From assembly GCF_000949425.1 (NCBI RefSeq), contig NZ_CP010976.1:2418001-2482000 (forward strand): 64,000 bases of DNA, read 5' to 3'. The translations under genes were made by a program, and so were the position numbers. The notes under the pieces are model-generated. The model saw only the letters and a program-made list of their open reading frames with translations, had not been told where the DNA came from and made no database searches. The DNA is from Paenibacillus sp. IHBB 10380 (GTDB lineage Bacteria > Bacillota > Bacilli > Paenibacillales > Paenibacillaceae). This document shows positions 51,101 through 59,104 of this stretch, piece by piece. The first letter of the stretch is position 1. Each line of letters begins with the position of its first letter.

Positions 51101-53376
51101 GTAAACATTTTCTTCTCAGGTTGTTCGTCGATTGCCGCAAAGTAATCATCGTAAGGAATAGCGTTGCCGTCCTTATCCTTGATCTCTTCAGGTTCTCCGT
51201 CTTTTCCAATCTGATATTGGTTATTCTTATAATAGAACTTATTGCCAAAGGCATTCGACATGAGATAAACCGTTCCTTTGGGATTGATGACGTTACCATC
51301 ACCATCTTTCTCTAAATCATCAGGATCGATAACCTTGTCGTTGTACATCTGAAAAGACCTCATATACATGTGATCATGAGCCTCAAATACCATATCGATT
51401 CCAAGTTCGTCAAAGACGGGAATCAGATTCTTCTTGTAAAATTCAACGCGCTCGCCCTCCCATTGAGCCGAATTATCACCAGCTGCATAAGGGGATTTGT
51501 GGAACATAACGAATTTCCACTTCTTATCGGTCTTTGCCACCGTATTTTGCATCCACTTCACTTGATTCCAGAATTGTTCCTTCTTGTCATCGTCCCAATC
51601 GACGGCACTTCCATCCTCATTAACCTTCCCGTCAAATTGCGAGTTGAACACCATATACAGCCCATCGCCGTACTCATACGAATAAACGGAGCCGTCGTGC
51701 GTAGCATCTACCACTTTACGGGGCAAGTTGAAGTGATTGTAGAAGTTATTGTTCGGAGTTGTCGCATCCCCGTCCCAGTCTGAGATCTCGTGTCCACCCA
51801 GTACTGGCACAAAAGGTACCTTCAATAAATGCTCCTGAGCCAGGCCGAGCATCCACTGCCATTGCTCTTCCAGATCACCATTATCGACCAAATCGCCGGC
51901 ACTAATGAGAAATTTGGGTTTGCCGATATGTTCATACGCCTTCTTGAACGTATCCGCCCATGGCTCGAACTCTGATTCGCTCGAAGCCTGCGAGTCGGAC
52001 CCGACAATAAACCGGTATGGCTGAGGAGTAGCCATATCCGTCATGAAGGATCCGATTGAGCTCCATTCGGAGCCGTTCCCGACCCGGAATTTATAATCTG
52101 TTCCAGGCTTTAAATGATCCGCAGTCACTTTATGGCTGAGGAACGTCGTTTTATCCCCAGTTTCTCTGTCCTTCTCACTCATATAAGTAGAAATTTCATC
52201 TGCAAGACCGGTATACTCAATTACATTATCATTCGGAAATTCATTTCCTTGAATCTGGGTAGCCTCAACGACCTGCACCTTCGTATCGGTCGTGACGTCC
52301 GTATACCATGCAAAAGCGATGCTCGTCTTCGGGTCACCATTAAAGGCCATATTAATAAGCCTTGGCATAAATGGTGAAGCCTGCGCTGTAAAGTTCCAAC
52401 GGATATCTCGAACGAGTGGTACACCATCTTCGCCTTGAATCGCCGCTTTTGGAATCGAAACCGTGTAGCTTTTACCGTAAGACAATGCGTCATGTTCGAC
52501 CCGCAGTATGTCGTCTTTCACTTCGATCTTCAAGCCGGGAGCTGTCTGATTCTTTTCATCTACGACAGTAATAGCTTGATCTGGCACTAATGTAACCCCT
52601 TTGTTAAATTTGACCATAAACGGATCGGTTACCGACACCTTCTCCTCTTTATCGCCGGGAAGATGCATTAGATCAATTGTAGAATGAACGGGATTAATGC
52701 CAGAAATAGGCACGCCTGTCACATGAATGTTCCGGATTCTACTAGATCCTCCTCCGCCTATGCCTGATGGATTCTCTTTAGCGTTGGTAGCACTGTTCGA
52801 GTTGACCAGCCAACGAATGTACAACAGCTCCTTGTCGTCTGCATTCGGAAGCGGAAGCTTGTCAAGCTTACAGGTACCCGCCGGACAGTCGTAGCTGGAT
52901 GATGTATTCATCTTAACGGTGCCGCTCAGCACATCGGTCCATGTGGAACGATCCGTGCTAACCTGCACTTTGAAATCGTTCGGACCTGAACCGGATGAGT
53001 TTTGTTCGGAAGACAAACTAATATCTTCATAGCTTGACGTAGAAACTGTCGCCAACCAATACTTCTTGCCTTCACCGTTATCCCAGCCTTGGTAGCTGAT
53101 TTCTTTCTTTTCTTTATCGTAATTTTCGAAACTACCACCTATGTTCTGAAGAATGGAGGATGATTGATATTGACCGCCAGTAGCAAGGTGGATACCCTTC
53201 TCTCCCTCGTTATTGAAATTCCATTCGGCTAAGACTGTTCCAGACGAATCCGCTGAATCTACTTTCGTCCTCTCGGCATATGTAGCGCCCTGTAATGGCC
53301 ATGGAATCAGCATGAGAACCATTAATAGAAGGGCCGCTTTACTCCAATTATTTTTTATTTTCTTCGTTGATCTCAT
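48184..53376 (-). CDS. SLH-anchored metallophosphoesterase-GH8 glycosidase fusion
   Basis: 1730 residues. Signal peptide (about 1-31), beta-sandwich binding region (about 40-220), Big_5-like domain (about 225-330), purple-acid-phosphatase-type N domain plus calcineurin-like metallophosphoesterase (about 335-790; ISAGDLVDNG, PVLGGHE and FEAHDHMYMRS are metal-ligand motifs), two FN3 domains, GH8 domain (about 1020-1400; SEAHGYGMLITANMAG with the probable catalytic Glu, and ATDGDMDIAYALLLADSQW), FN3, a Ser/Gly/Asn/Thr linker and three SLH domains (about 1545-1730; FKDVAPESYYYEALRVAKKI). GH8 enzymes cleave chitosan, cellulose or mixed beta-glucans. Having both enzyme types on one S-layer-type anchored chain is unusual. 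Cre-like operator directly upstream. Confidence 0.9.
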   Translation of the reverse strand: MRSTKKIKNNWSKAALLLMVLMLIPWPLQGATYAERTKVDSADSSGTVLAEWNFNNEGEKGIHLATGGQYQSSSILQNIGGSFENYDKEKKEISYQGWDNGEGKKYWLATVSTSSYEDISLSSEQNSSGSGPNDFKVQVSTDRSTWTDVLSGTVKMNTSSSYDCPAGTCKLDKLPLPNADDKELLYIRWLVNSNSATNAKENPSGIGGGGSSRIRNIHVTGVPISGINPVHSTIDLMHLPGDKEEKVSVTDPFMVKFNKGVTLVPDQAITVVDEKNQTAPGLKIEVKDDILRVEHDALSYGKSYTVSIPKAAIQGEDGVPLVRDIRWNFTAQASPFMPRLINMAFNGDPKTSIAFAWYTDVTTDTKVQVVEATQIQGNEFPNDNVIEYTGLADEISTYMSEKDRETGDKTTFLSHKVTADHLKPGTDYKFRVGNGSEWSSIGSFMTDMATPQPYRFIVGSDSQASSESEFEPWADTFKKAYEHIGKPKFLISAGDLVDNGDLEEQWQWMLGLAQEHLLKVPFVPVLGGHEISDWDGDATTPNNNFYNHFNLPRKVVDATHDGSVYSYEYGDGLYMVFNSQFDGKVNEDGSAVDWDDDKKEQFWNQVKWMQNTVAKTDKKWKFVMFHKSPYAAGDNSAQWEGERVEFYKKNLIPVFDELGIDMVFEAHDHMYMRSFQMYNDKVIDPDDLEKDGDGNVINPKGTVYLMSNAFGNKFYYKNNQYQIGKDGEPEEIKDKDGNAIPYDDYFAAIDEQPEKKMFTDVSLSDQVLKFDAMTAAVEDEGKDGYGEDGLKVYDHYGIKRTDTKPDPVEEVKVELQSNKAILTWNVPSSSKEPVRGFRIYEKDDKISKHWSTYVAVNPDTKQYSLTIKNLNPAIQYNLIIKAVGIRDNSDKVEVSTLKDPTANEPPSAPTQLKGKVISPFQIDLSWKASTGKSATGYHVYRSEVLAGTTKETSFNDIGLEPNTEYKYTVKAVNESSVESIATDEIRLKTKSSYIGTDTQKPFPQHTVTAAGSIKPNHQPQSQIDATVARLYDEWKKKYLKKNPYLKVTAPSQYYVWYADGDWFEKEHDDELNVDYDSITVSEAHGYGMLITANMAGHDPEAKSYFNGLYRYFRAHPSGINPDLMAWKQGDTGRAIVDVSGVDSATDGDMDIAYALLLADSQWGSNGEINYLAEAKKVINAIMKNDVNHSDWTLKLADWVDDSDPKYGSATRPSDFMLQHLKDFRNVTGDRNWDRVIDKTYSISQELYNKFSPNAGLLPDFVVKKDGKYVPAEPKFLESETDGDYSYNSSRTPWRIGTDYLLTGDNRAKEQLNKLTKWIRQQTKDDPSQIKAGYKLDGSAALEEYGDTAFSAPMMVGAMLDAGNQNWLNGLWDYNAGLSTSEDVYFGNTLRLLSMIVVSGNWWTPTIVDAEAPTEATIEKAEVKSDMSVELKWTPSSDNMGVVGYKIYRNNAVMDTTVRTEYRDSHLMPNTTYQYFVVAYDAAGNMSKISNIRIVSTPSSTGSGTGNGGSESGSTNNGSTGNADKGTTGQSDNGSTSDPVTDGPKQPEVRSFHDVDARFDWAKTAIEQLAVKGIIHGTSDQTFGPGQKMRRADFVLLLVRAFDLKAEADANFKDVAPESYYYEALRVAKKIGLVTGTGGDQFDPKSPISRQDMMVLLTRALKLAGKSNIEASSDLSSFSDAAKVAEYAKDSVAILVKEEIVQGDGNALHPEQMATRAEAAVLVYRVILKYL

Positions 53377-53398
53377 TTTTTAGCCCCTTTTCATGTAA

Positions 53399-53412
53399 TT
53401 AAAGCGCTTTAA
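53399..53412. promoter_or_regulatory. Cre/LacI-type operator upstream of the SLH enzyme gene
   Basis: TTAAAGCGCTTTAA, a perfect 14-bp palindrome 23 bases before ATG 53376. Related copies lie at 53606, 56747 and 56825. The form fits CcpA or another LacI-family repressor. Confidence 0.55.
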
Positions 53413-53605
53413 TTTTTAGGGTACATACTTCTCTTAGTTTCTCGTCAATACACTATCTCTCCCTTCCGAGAGGTTTAGAATCTTGTAATCAGATCCGTTA
53501 TGATTTAATATATCGTTGTTTGCTCTATGGTTCTCGTATTATTCTTTTCAAAATTAATGATTTTCTACGTTTATTGCTATTATTTTTATTATAATAAAAC
53601 AGTCA

Positions 53606-53625
53606 AAGTATAAGCGGTTTAATTT
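53606..53625. promoter_or_regulatory. Cre/LacI-type operator upstream of the AraC gene
   Basis: AAGTATAAGCGGTTTAATTT: same AAGTATAAGCG half as the 56747 copy, with a GG variant in the centre. The rest of the 53377-53698 intergenic region is AT-rich with no further clear signal. Confidence 0.45.
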
Positions 53626-53698
53626 TATGATTAACATTTCGATTAGCATCGGTTACAATAAGGTCACGATTACATAGTAGGACTTTCTGGAGGTGCTC

Positions 53699-54541
53699 AT
53701 GATCCGTTTCTATCGATCCGCTCCCTTCTACATCAGCCGAGAGAGCAAATCGCACTCAAGCATTCCTTCGGTACATTATCATGACGCTTATGAAATTCTC
53801 TACTTGATCTCGGGTGATCTGTATTATTTTATCGGCAATCAATCCTATCAAGTCGTAAGTGGTTCTTTGCTGCTCATTAGAATGAACGATATGCATAAGT
53901 TGATCAATCCGAATGGCTCAACTTTCGAAAGAGTTACTCTGCTGTTCAAGGAAGAGTACCTATGCGGATTGTTAGCCGAGGAATCCTCTTTCCATCCGTT
54001 GACCCCTTTTCAATCTGGTTCAGGTACGATCCGGCTAAGAGGCCCGGAACAGGGTTTTATCGAAGAAATCTTTGAGAAAATGATCGCTGAGCAAGCGAAC
54101 GGATTGTCTGAATCAAGCCTTTACCTCAAAATCCTATTAGCGGAACTGTTAATTTTCATACATCGTAAAATAAACAGCGGCTGCCAACAACACTATCTCT
54201 CGTCAAATCGGTTTCATCAACATATCTCTCAGGTTGTCCATTACATAAATCATCATTATGATCAGCGCCTGACCTTAGATGATATTTCCAGACGATTCTA
54301 CATGAGCCCCTCTCATCTAAGCCGAACCTTCAAAGAATCCACAGGCTTTACCCTAATCGAGTATGTCAATAACGTTCGAGTCAAACAGGCTTGCTACTTC
54401 TTGAAGGAGTCTAAATTACCGGTTTCAGAAATCGCTGAACGCGTCGGCTTTGAGAATTTAACCCATTTCGGGCGAACGTTCAAAAGCGTTGTTGGTCTCT
54501 CTGCCCTGAAGTTCCGCAAATCATGTGAAGTGGTTATATGA
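53699..54541 (+). CDS. AraC-family transcriptional regulator
   Basis: 280 residues from ATG 53699 (GGAGG six bases upstream). N-terminal cupin (HYHDAYEILYLISGDLYYF with the usual H-x-H pair) and C-terminal double HTH (LDDISRRFYMSPSHLSRTFK, VSEIAERVGFENLTHFGRTF). Typically activates sugar-use genes. It lies between the SLH-GH8 gene and the beta-helix gene, and its promoter carries a variant of the shared operator, so it is the likely local regulator. Confidence 0.92.
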   Translation: MIRFYRSAPFYISRESKSHSSIPSVHYHDAYEILYLISGDLYYFIGNQSYQVVSGSLLLIRMNDMHKLINPNGSTFERVTLLFKEEYLCGLLAEESSFHPLTPFQSGSGTIRLRGPEQGFIEEIFEKMIAEQANGLSESSLYLKILLAELLIFIHRKINSGCQQHYLSSNRFHQHISQVVHYINHHYDQRLTLDDISRRFYMSPSHLSRTFKESTGFTLIEYVNNVRVKQACYFLKESKLPVSEIAERVGFENLTHFGRTFKSVVGLSALKFRKSCEVVI

Positions 54542-54553
54542 TCATGACGAATA

Positions 54554-54590
54554 CGAGCCAGAAATTCCTTCACCGAGGGTATCTGGCTCG
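54554..54590 (+). terminator. Terminator between convergent AraC and beta-helix genes
   Basis: CGAGCCAGA loop TCTGGCTCG, 9-bp perfect stem. Confidence 0.65.
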
Positions 54591-54633
54591 CGCATAATAT
54601 CATTATCTTGGCATTTAGAGATCAGATTAATAG

Positions 54634-56433
54634 TTAATTTACATTACTGCTATATAAACGCCCGCCACCTATGCGACTATCATTCTGTGCTGTCGTTCCT
54701 GTTGTGGCACTTGTTGCAAAGACAACGTAACCTGCTGAATTATCCAAGTTCACCGTGTTGTGATCGAAGGTATTGTTCTTTCCTGTTACATAAGCGGTAC
54801 CATGTGTTCGAACCTGAAAAGCATCCACAATGTTCACATTTCCATTTCGGTAACCCTGATTGTAACGAATGATCGTGTTCGCCCCCTTTACATCCACGAA
54901 GCTATCCGCGCTGTTCTCGCCGCTAATTCCAGTTCCGTTGAACGTACAGTATTCGATAATGGTGCCACTCGCTCCTTCTTTCACATCAATGTGTTCAGCT
55001 GTAATGCCACCATCAAACAGGGTGTGTCTAATCACATTACCCGTTACAATATGCTCATAATTTGAGCTGGAATCCGATCCAACGTAAGCACCCTCGCCGT
55101 AGCCTGCTTGATATTTACCCGTGTCGTAAATCGTTGAATATTCAAGTGTATTATAGGAACTGCCATCACGGAAATGAACACCTTCATCTCCAATATTGTG
55201 GACTTTGACGTTGTTTACAAGATTGCTATTTCCGTTATCGATAATGATTCCTTTTTGCGCGTTCGTAATTTCGATATGACTAATTTTCCAATGGTCGCCC
55301 GTCAGATGTAAACCATAAGAACCATTATTCACATTTACTCCTTTTAGGATAGCTGGATGGGTCGGATCACAACTGGTTAGAATGATAGGGCTCGATGAAG
55401 TCCCATTCTTATCAGAATAAAAGAGTCCTTGACCACCGGGGTCTCCACTTGTTGAGCGATTTCCTGTGTAAATTCCTGGAGCAATGGAAATGACCGAGCC
55501 AGGTGTGGCTGTTTTCAGTGCATTTTGAATGGCGGATGTCGTATCCAGTGCTTGATTGCATCCTACCGGCGGCGTGATGTCTGCTTTCGTTGTAACCGTG
55601 GTCGTACTGCTTTGTACTGAGACATTGCCCGCGGCGTCTTTTGCTTTAATAGAGTAGCTATATGTCGTGGAAGCAGCTAAGCCTGTATCACTCGTGGAGG
55701 AGCCCGGTACACTTTTGACCCAAGTCCCATTCCGGTATACCTCATAACTTGTTACCCCTACGTTATCGGAGGAAGCGTTCCAACTCAAGTCGATTTGGCT
55801 GCTAGATGCTGCTGATCCGTTCAAATTTGTTGGTACAGTTGGCGCCTGCTTATCTCCTCCAGCATCACCACTGCTTATGATAACAAGCTGAGGTTTATTC
55901 GCAACATTCTCTTTACTGTTTAACGTCGTATATTTACCAGCACTCTCTTGTAGCACGAAGGAGGCAGTAACATCTCCCCCAGATTCCGTTATCACATAAG
56001 AAGTAACATCCATTTCATAGTAATTGTTCGAGTTATTCATAGATATGCTTCCAACTGAAACACCAGCTGTAGGCTTGTTATTCCAGGTTATAGATGATTG
56101 TGTCCAGTTATCCGTTGTCTCATATGCCGAAAGGACCGTATTCCATGAAGCACTTCCATAAACCCTTAATTTGGCATTGGTAATCCCAGGGATTCCTGCA
56201 AGATTGAATTTAAGGAAAGTAGCGCGTGAACTTATGGGGTCATTTTTGACAAAAAGAGATGCAGTTGTTCCAAAGTTTGAAGCAGGGCTGTTTTGTTGTA
56301 CGTAGGAATCGTCTGATGGATTAAGTGTTGTTATCGTTGTGGCCAGCGCCGAGGTAGGAGTTATCATTATGAGCGATGAAATCAGGGTCACAACCAATGC
56401 CTTACCTATATTCCGTTTAATGAACCTCAACAT
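54634..56433 (-). CDS. Secreted CBM96-like/FN3/right-handed beta-helix protein
   Basis: 599 residues. Signal peptide (about 1-31, ending SALATT); DNRLRE/CBM96-type module (about 33-190: NPSDDSYVQQNSPASNFGTT, FLKFNLAGIPG, ITWNNKPTAG); FN3 (about 200-285); parallel beta-helix (about 290-599) opening with IQNALKTATPGSVISIAPGI, then YTG, the ladder HWKISHIEITNAQKGIIID, VNNVKVHNIGDEGVHFRDGS and so on. Fold and order match polysaccharide lyases and related beta-helix glycanases. Lys/Arg/His in the helix groove (EHIDVKEGASG) could be catalytic. Substrate not determined; its chitosanase neighbour suggests a wall or extracellular polysaccharide. Confidence 0.85.
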   Translation of the reverse strand: MLRFIKRNIGKALVVTLISSLIMITPTSALATTITTLNPSDDSYVQQNSPASNFGTTASLFVKNDPISSRATFLKFNLAGIPGITNAKLRVYGSASWNTVLSAYETTDNWTQSSITWNNKPTAGVSVGSISMNNSNNYYEMDVTSYVITESGGDVTASFVLQESAGKYTTLNSKENVANKPQLVIISSGDAGGDKQAPTVPTNLNGSAASSSQIDLSWNASSDNVGVTSYEVYRNGTWVKSVPGSSTSDTGLAASTTYSYSIKAKDAAGNVSVQSSTTTVTTKADITPPVGCNQALDTTSAIQNALKTATPGSVISIAPGIYTGNRSTSGDPGGQGLFYSDKNGTSSSPIILTSCDPTHPAILKGVNVNNGSYGLHLTGDHWKISHIEITNAQKGIIIDNGNSNLVNNVKVHNIGDEGVHFRDGSSYNTLEYSTIYDTGKYQAGYGEGAYVGSDSSSNYEHIVTGNVIRHTLFDGGITAEHIDVKEGASGTIIEYCTFNGTGISGENSADSFVDVKGANTIIRYNQGYRNGNVNIVDAFQVRTHGTAYVTGKNNTFDHNTVNLDNSAGYVVFATSATTGTTAQNDSRIGGGRLYSSNVN

Positions 56434-56746
56434 TTAAATCAATCCTCCTCAAATACGTATATTTTATGTAACTAAGTATACGAGACGAAAAATATTTCAT
56501 GTATATTTCTGAGCCCAACGGAATTATTTTAGATAAAATGGATCAATTTGGACTATTTTTCACTAATATGCATCATAATTTTAATAACTTAGTTATTTAA
56601 GCCCTGTTTAATAAAAATCTTCTTAAGTATACTCTTGCTAAATAATATGGTGATGGATGTTAATCCAAGAGGGGTTAAAAGTGACTTCGGTGTTGCTAAT
56701 GGCACAGAATCATTTTTTCTATATGCAGCACATCTTTTAGCCTAAA

Positions 56747-56766
56747 AGTATAAGCGCTTAAATTTC
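56747..56766. promoter_or_regulatory. Cre/LacI-type operator 1 upstream of chitosanase
   Basis: AGTATAAGCGCTTAAATTTC with the palindrome TAAGCGCTTA. About 150 bp before the chitosanase start. The 56434-56903 intergenic region otherwise shows only AT-rich sequence between the divergent beta-helix and chitosanase genes. Confidence 0.55.
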
Positions 56767-56824
56767 ATAATTAGAAGGGAGGAATATATTTAGCTTATAA
56801 CCTTTATTGTTTTCACCCCTAAAG

Positions 56825-56840
56825 TTAAAGCGCTTAAATT
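56825..56840. promoter_or_regulatory. Cre/LacI-type operator 2 upstream of chitosanase
   Basis: TTAAAGCGCTTAAATT, about 75 bp after operator 1 and about 65 bp before ATG 56904; spacing near seven helical turns would allow looping. Confidence 0.55.
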
Positions 56841-56903
56841 ACTGGCGAATACGTAGAATACTAATTATATGCTCAACTATCACATTATTATTGGAGGAAT
56901 TAT

Positions 56904-57935
56904 ATGTATAAGACAAGTACTAAACCCGCTACAAATAGAGTAAAGTTTTTTGTTATCATGCTTTGTTTTATCGTTATTGCTTCATTTTCTGCTATGTCCA
57001 GCCCTATTCAAACGAAGGCTTTTGCTGATGAGAATATTGCTCCTACGGAGGAATATATCGATCCAAGTGAGTTATATGATGATTCAAATGAGGTAAACAC
57101 AGATTCATTATCTACGATAGACGAAGATGTGTTCAGCCAAGAAGCCATAACAGCCATTGATCATGACGCTAATTTCTCTCCAGTGACGCTCCAGTTCCTG
57201 AAGACCAATACGGGTCTTAATGGCGAACAGTGGAATAACATTATGAAGCTCATCAACAAACCAGAGCAAGATTCCCTCGATTGGACAAAGTACTATGGAT
57301 ATGCTGAGGATATTGATGATGATCGCGGATATACCATCGGTATATTTGGGGCTACTACAGGCGGTTCTAACGACACTGGCCCTGATGGCCCAGCATTATT
57401 CAAAGAATTTGATGCTGCCAGTGGAGCTAGCAACCCATCGATCCAAGGTGGATTGACACGTGCCGGTATTAAAGGAACGATGAATGGTAAGATTTTGAAA
57501 ATTACCGATAGCAACAGTGTTTTTGTCAAAAAAATCAATGCACTCCAAAATAATGCAGTATGGAGAGAAGCGATGTGGCGCACTTTCTATAACGTATATA
57601 TCAAATACAGTGTGCAACAAGCGAAAAATCGCGGATTCAATTCGGCTCTGACTATCGGATCTTTCGTCGATGCAGCGCTAAATCATGGAGCATCTGGTGA
57701 TTCTAATAGTCTCGAAGGCATACTCTCCCGGTCTGGAAACAGCACCAACGAAAAAACCTTCATGACCAATTTCTATGCCAAACGTACCTTGATCGTAGAC
57801 ACCAATGAATACAATCAGCCGCCCAATGGCAAAAACCGTGTGAAGCAGTGGAGTTCTCTCCTGAACTCGGGTGAGACGGATCTGAAGAATGCAGATGCTG
57901 CAGTTGTTAAAGCCACCAAATGGACCATGCAATAA
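56904..57935 (+). CDS. csn: GH46 chitosanase
   Basis: 343 residues. Signal peptide about 1-42 (FVIMLCFIVIASFSA, cleavage near KAFA-D), acidic pro- or linker region (about 43-90), then the GH46 domain. Catalytic Glu is probably Glu121 in NKPEQDSLDW, and the Asp about 18 residues on, in YGYAEDIDDDRGYTIG, which is the family signature; TTGGSNDTGPDGPALFKEF follows. Endo-hydrolysis of beta-1,4 glucosamine chains outside the cell. RBS GGAGG before ATG 56904. Two cre-like operators upstream. Pairs functionally with the GH8 enzyme. Confidence 0.93.
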   Translation: MYKTSTKPATNRVKFFVIMLCFIVIASFSAMSSPIQTKAFADENIAPTEEYIDPSELYDDSNEVNTDSLSTIDEDVFSQEAITAIDHDANFSPVTLQFLKTNTGLNGEQWNNIMKLINKPEQDSLDWTKYYGYAEDIDDDRGYTIGIFGATTGGSNDTGPDGPALFKEFDAASGASNPSIQGGLTRAGIKGTMNGKILKITDSNSVFVKKINALQNNAVWREAMWRTFYNVYIKYSVQQAKNRGFNSALTIGSFVDAALNHGASGDSNSLEGILSRSGNSTNEKTFMTNFYAKRTLIVDTNEYNQPPNGKNRVKQWSSLLNSGETDLKNADAAVVKATKWTMQ

Positions 57936-57940
57936 ATAAA

Positions 57941-57981
57941 GGTCGCATTCCCAGTAATCTTGGGAATGCGACCCATTTTTT
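57941..57981. terminator. Bidirectional terminator
   Basis: GGTCGCATTCCCA loop TGGGAATGCGACC, 13-bp perfect stem with TTTTTT, between convergent csn and the dehydrogenase genes. Confidence 0.9.
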
Positions 57982-57994
57982 GAATCAACTGAAT

Positions 57995-58996
57995 TTATGA
58001 TTTCAATTCGTCCAAACGAACTGCACGATGTTCACGAGCTGAAATATTAGACGCTTCCATTAGCTTCGTTAGCTCGATCGCACATGCAATGTTCTCATCT
58101 GCCGATGTATCCTGCTGAATGTGGGTAATCCACTGCTCGAAAGCACTCACGCGATTGTCAGGTACAGGGATTTCCACCCAATCATTCTTATATTCCTCTC
58201 TTTGGGAAGTCCGAATGAGCAGCTTGTCATCAGGTGTTCCGAACAGAAGGGTTCCATCCGTACCATGAACTTCTATCGTAAACGGAGAGAAGTTATTTAC
58301 GAATCCCGCTTCCACCACGCCGATAGCACCAGAAGCGGTTGATAGCATGGCTACAGCATTATCTTCCACTTCTTTTCCCGTGATATAGCCCAATTGTGCA
58401 TTGACCTCAATCGGTTCCTGTTCTAAAAACAAACGTGTTAGATACATGGGGTGACATCCAAGATCAATTAGCGCTCCACCAAGACATTCTTCTAAATGGT
58501 AAAAGTGCTCCGGCAACCAGCCTGCTGTGGCACCATTATGAGATAAACGAACACGAACATAGGTCACCTCTCCAAGAAGTCCTTGCTTCAATACATCCTG
58601 AATCGCAAGTGTGTATCCGTCATTTAATCTTGGAAGGGAAACCGTCAATTTCACTTTATTATTATCAATCGATTTTATGATTTCTGTGACTTCACTCAGC
58701 GTTGGGGCAATGACTTTTTCCGTAAAAATATGTTTCCCCGCTTCAGCTGCTTTAATCATTACCTCCTTGTGCATGGATGTAGGCGCATCCACAATTACAG
58801 CATCGATATCATCACACTTTAGCATCTCATCTAATGAATCGAAAAAGGGCACCCCTTGTTTATCTGCTGCTTCTTTCCCACGCGTCGGATCTTCATCCCA
58901 GACCGCAACGATTTCTGCCTCCGGATGCTCTTGAGCTTGCTTAGTGTAATCCCACGCATGTACATGCCAATAACTTATTTTTCCGATTCTTATCAT
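57995..58996 (-). CDS. Gfo/Idh/MocA-family oxidoreductase
   Basis: 333 residues from ATG 58996 (AAGGTGG upstream; the frame is open further but lacks an RBS). NAD(P)-binding Rossmann domain starting MIRIGKISYWHVHAWDYTKQ, atypical because GxGxxG is replaced by GKISYWHVHAW, a subgroup I recognise in Bacillales sugar-acid and inositol-type enzymes. EK motif in HIFTEKVIAPT, and the C-terminal dehydrogenase domain with GGALIDLGCHPMYLTRLFL (catalytic His). Substrate unknown. Last gene of a three-gene operon with 59105 and 60224 genes. Confidence 0.88.
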   Translation of the reverse strand: MIRIGKISYWHVHAWDYTKQAQEHPEAEIVAVWDEDPTRGKEAADKQGVPFFDSLDEMLKCDDIDAVIVDAPTSMHKEVMIKAAEAGKHIFTEKVIAPTLSEVTEIIKSIDNNKVKLTVSLPRLNDGYTLAIQDVLKQGLLGEVTYVRVRLSHNGATAGWLPEHFYHLEECLGGALIDLGCHPMYLTRLFLEQEPIEVNAQLGYITGKEVEDNAVAMLSTASGAIGVVEAGFVNNFSPFTIEVHGTDGTLLFGTPDDKLLIRTSQREEYKNDWVEIPVPDNRVSAFEQWITHIQQDTSADENIACAIELTKLMEASNISAREHRAVRLDELKS

Positions 58997-59060
58997 ATTC
59001 AGTCCACCTTTACATTTAATATGAAGACTATTCCAAATCATACTCTACCCAGGTCGCCGA

Positions 59061-59090
59061 AGAATCCGAACTGTAATCTGTTCGGATTCT
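59061..59090 (-). terminator. Internal hairpin between dehydrogenase genes
   Basis: AGAATCCGAAC loop GTTCGGATTCT, 11-bp perfect stem in the 108-bp gap between the two Gfo/Idh/MocA genes. No U-run on the minus strand, so it may attenuate or stabilise rather than stop transcription. Confidence 0.6.
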
Positions 59091-59104
59091 ATCTTCAGGT
59101 TAAA

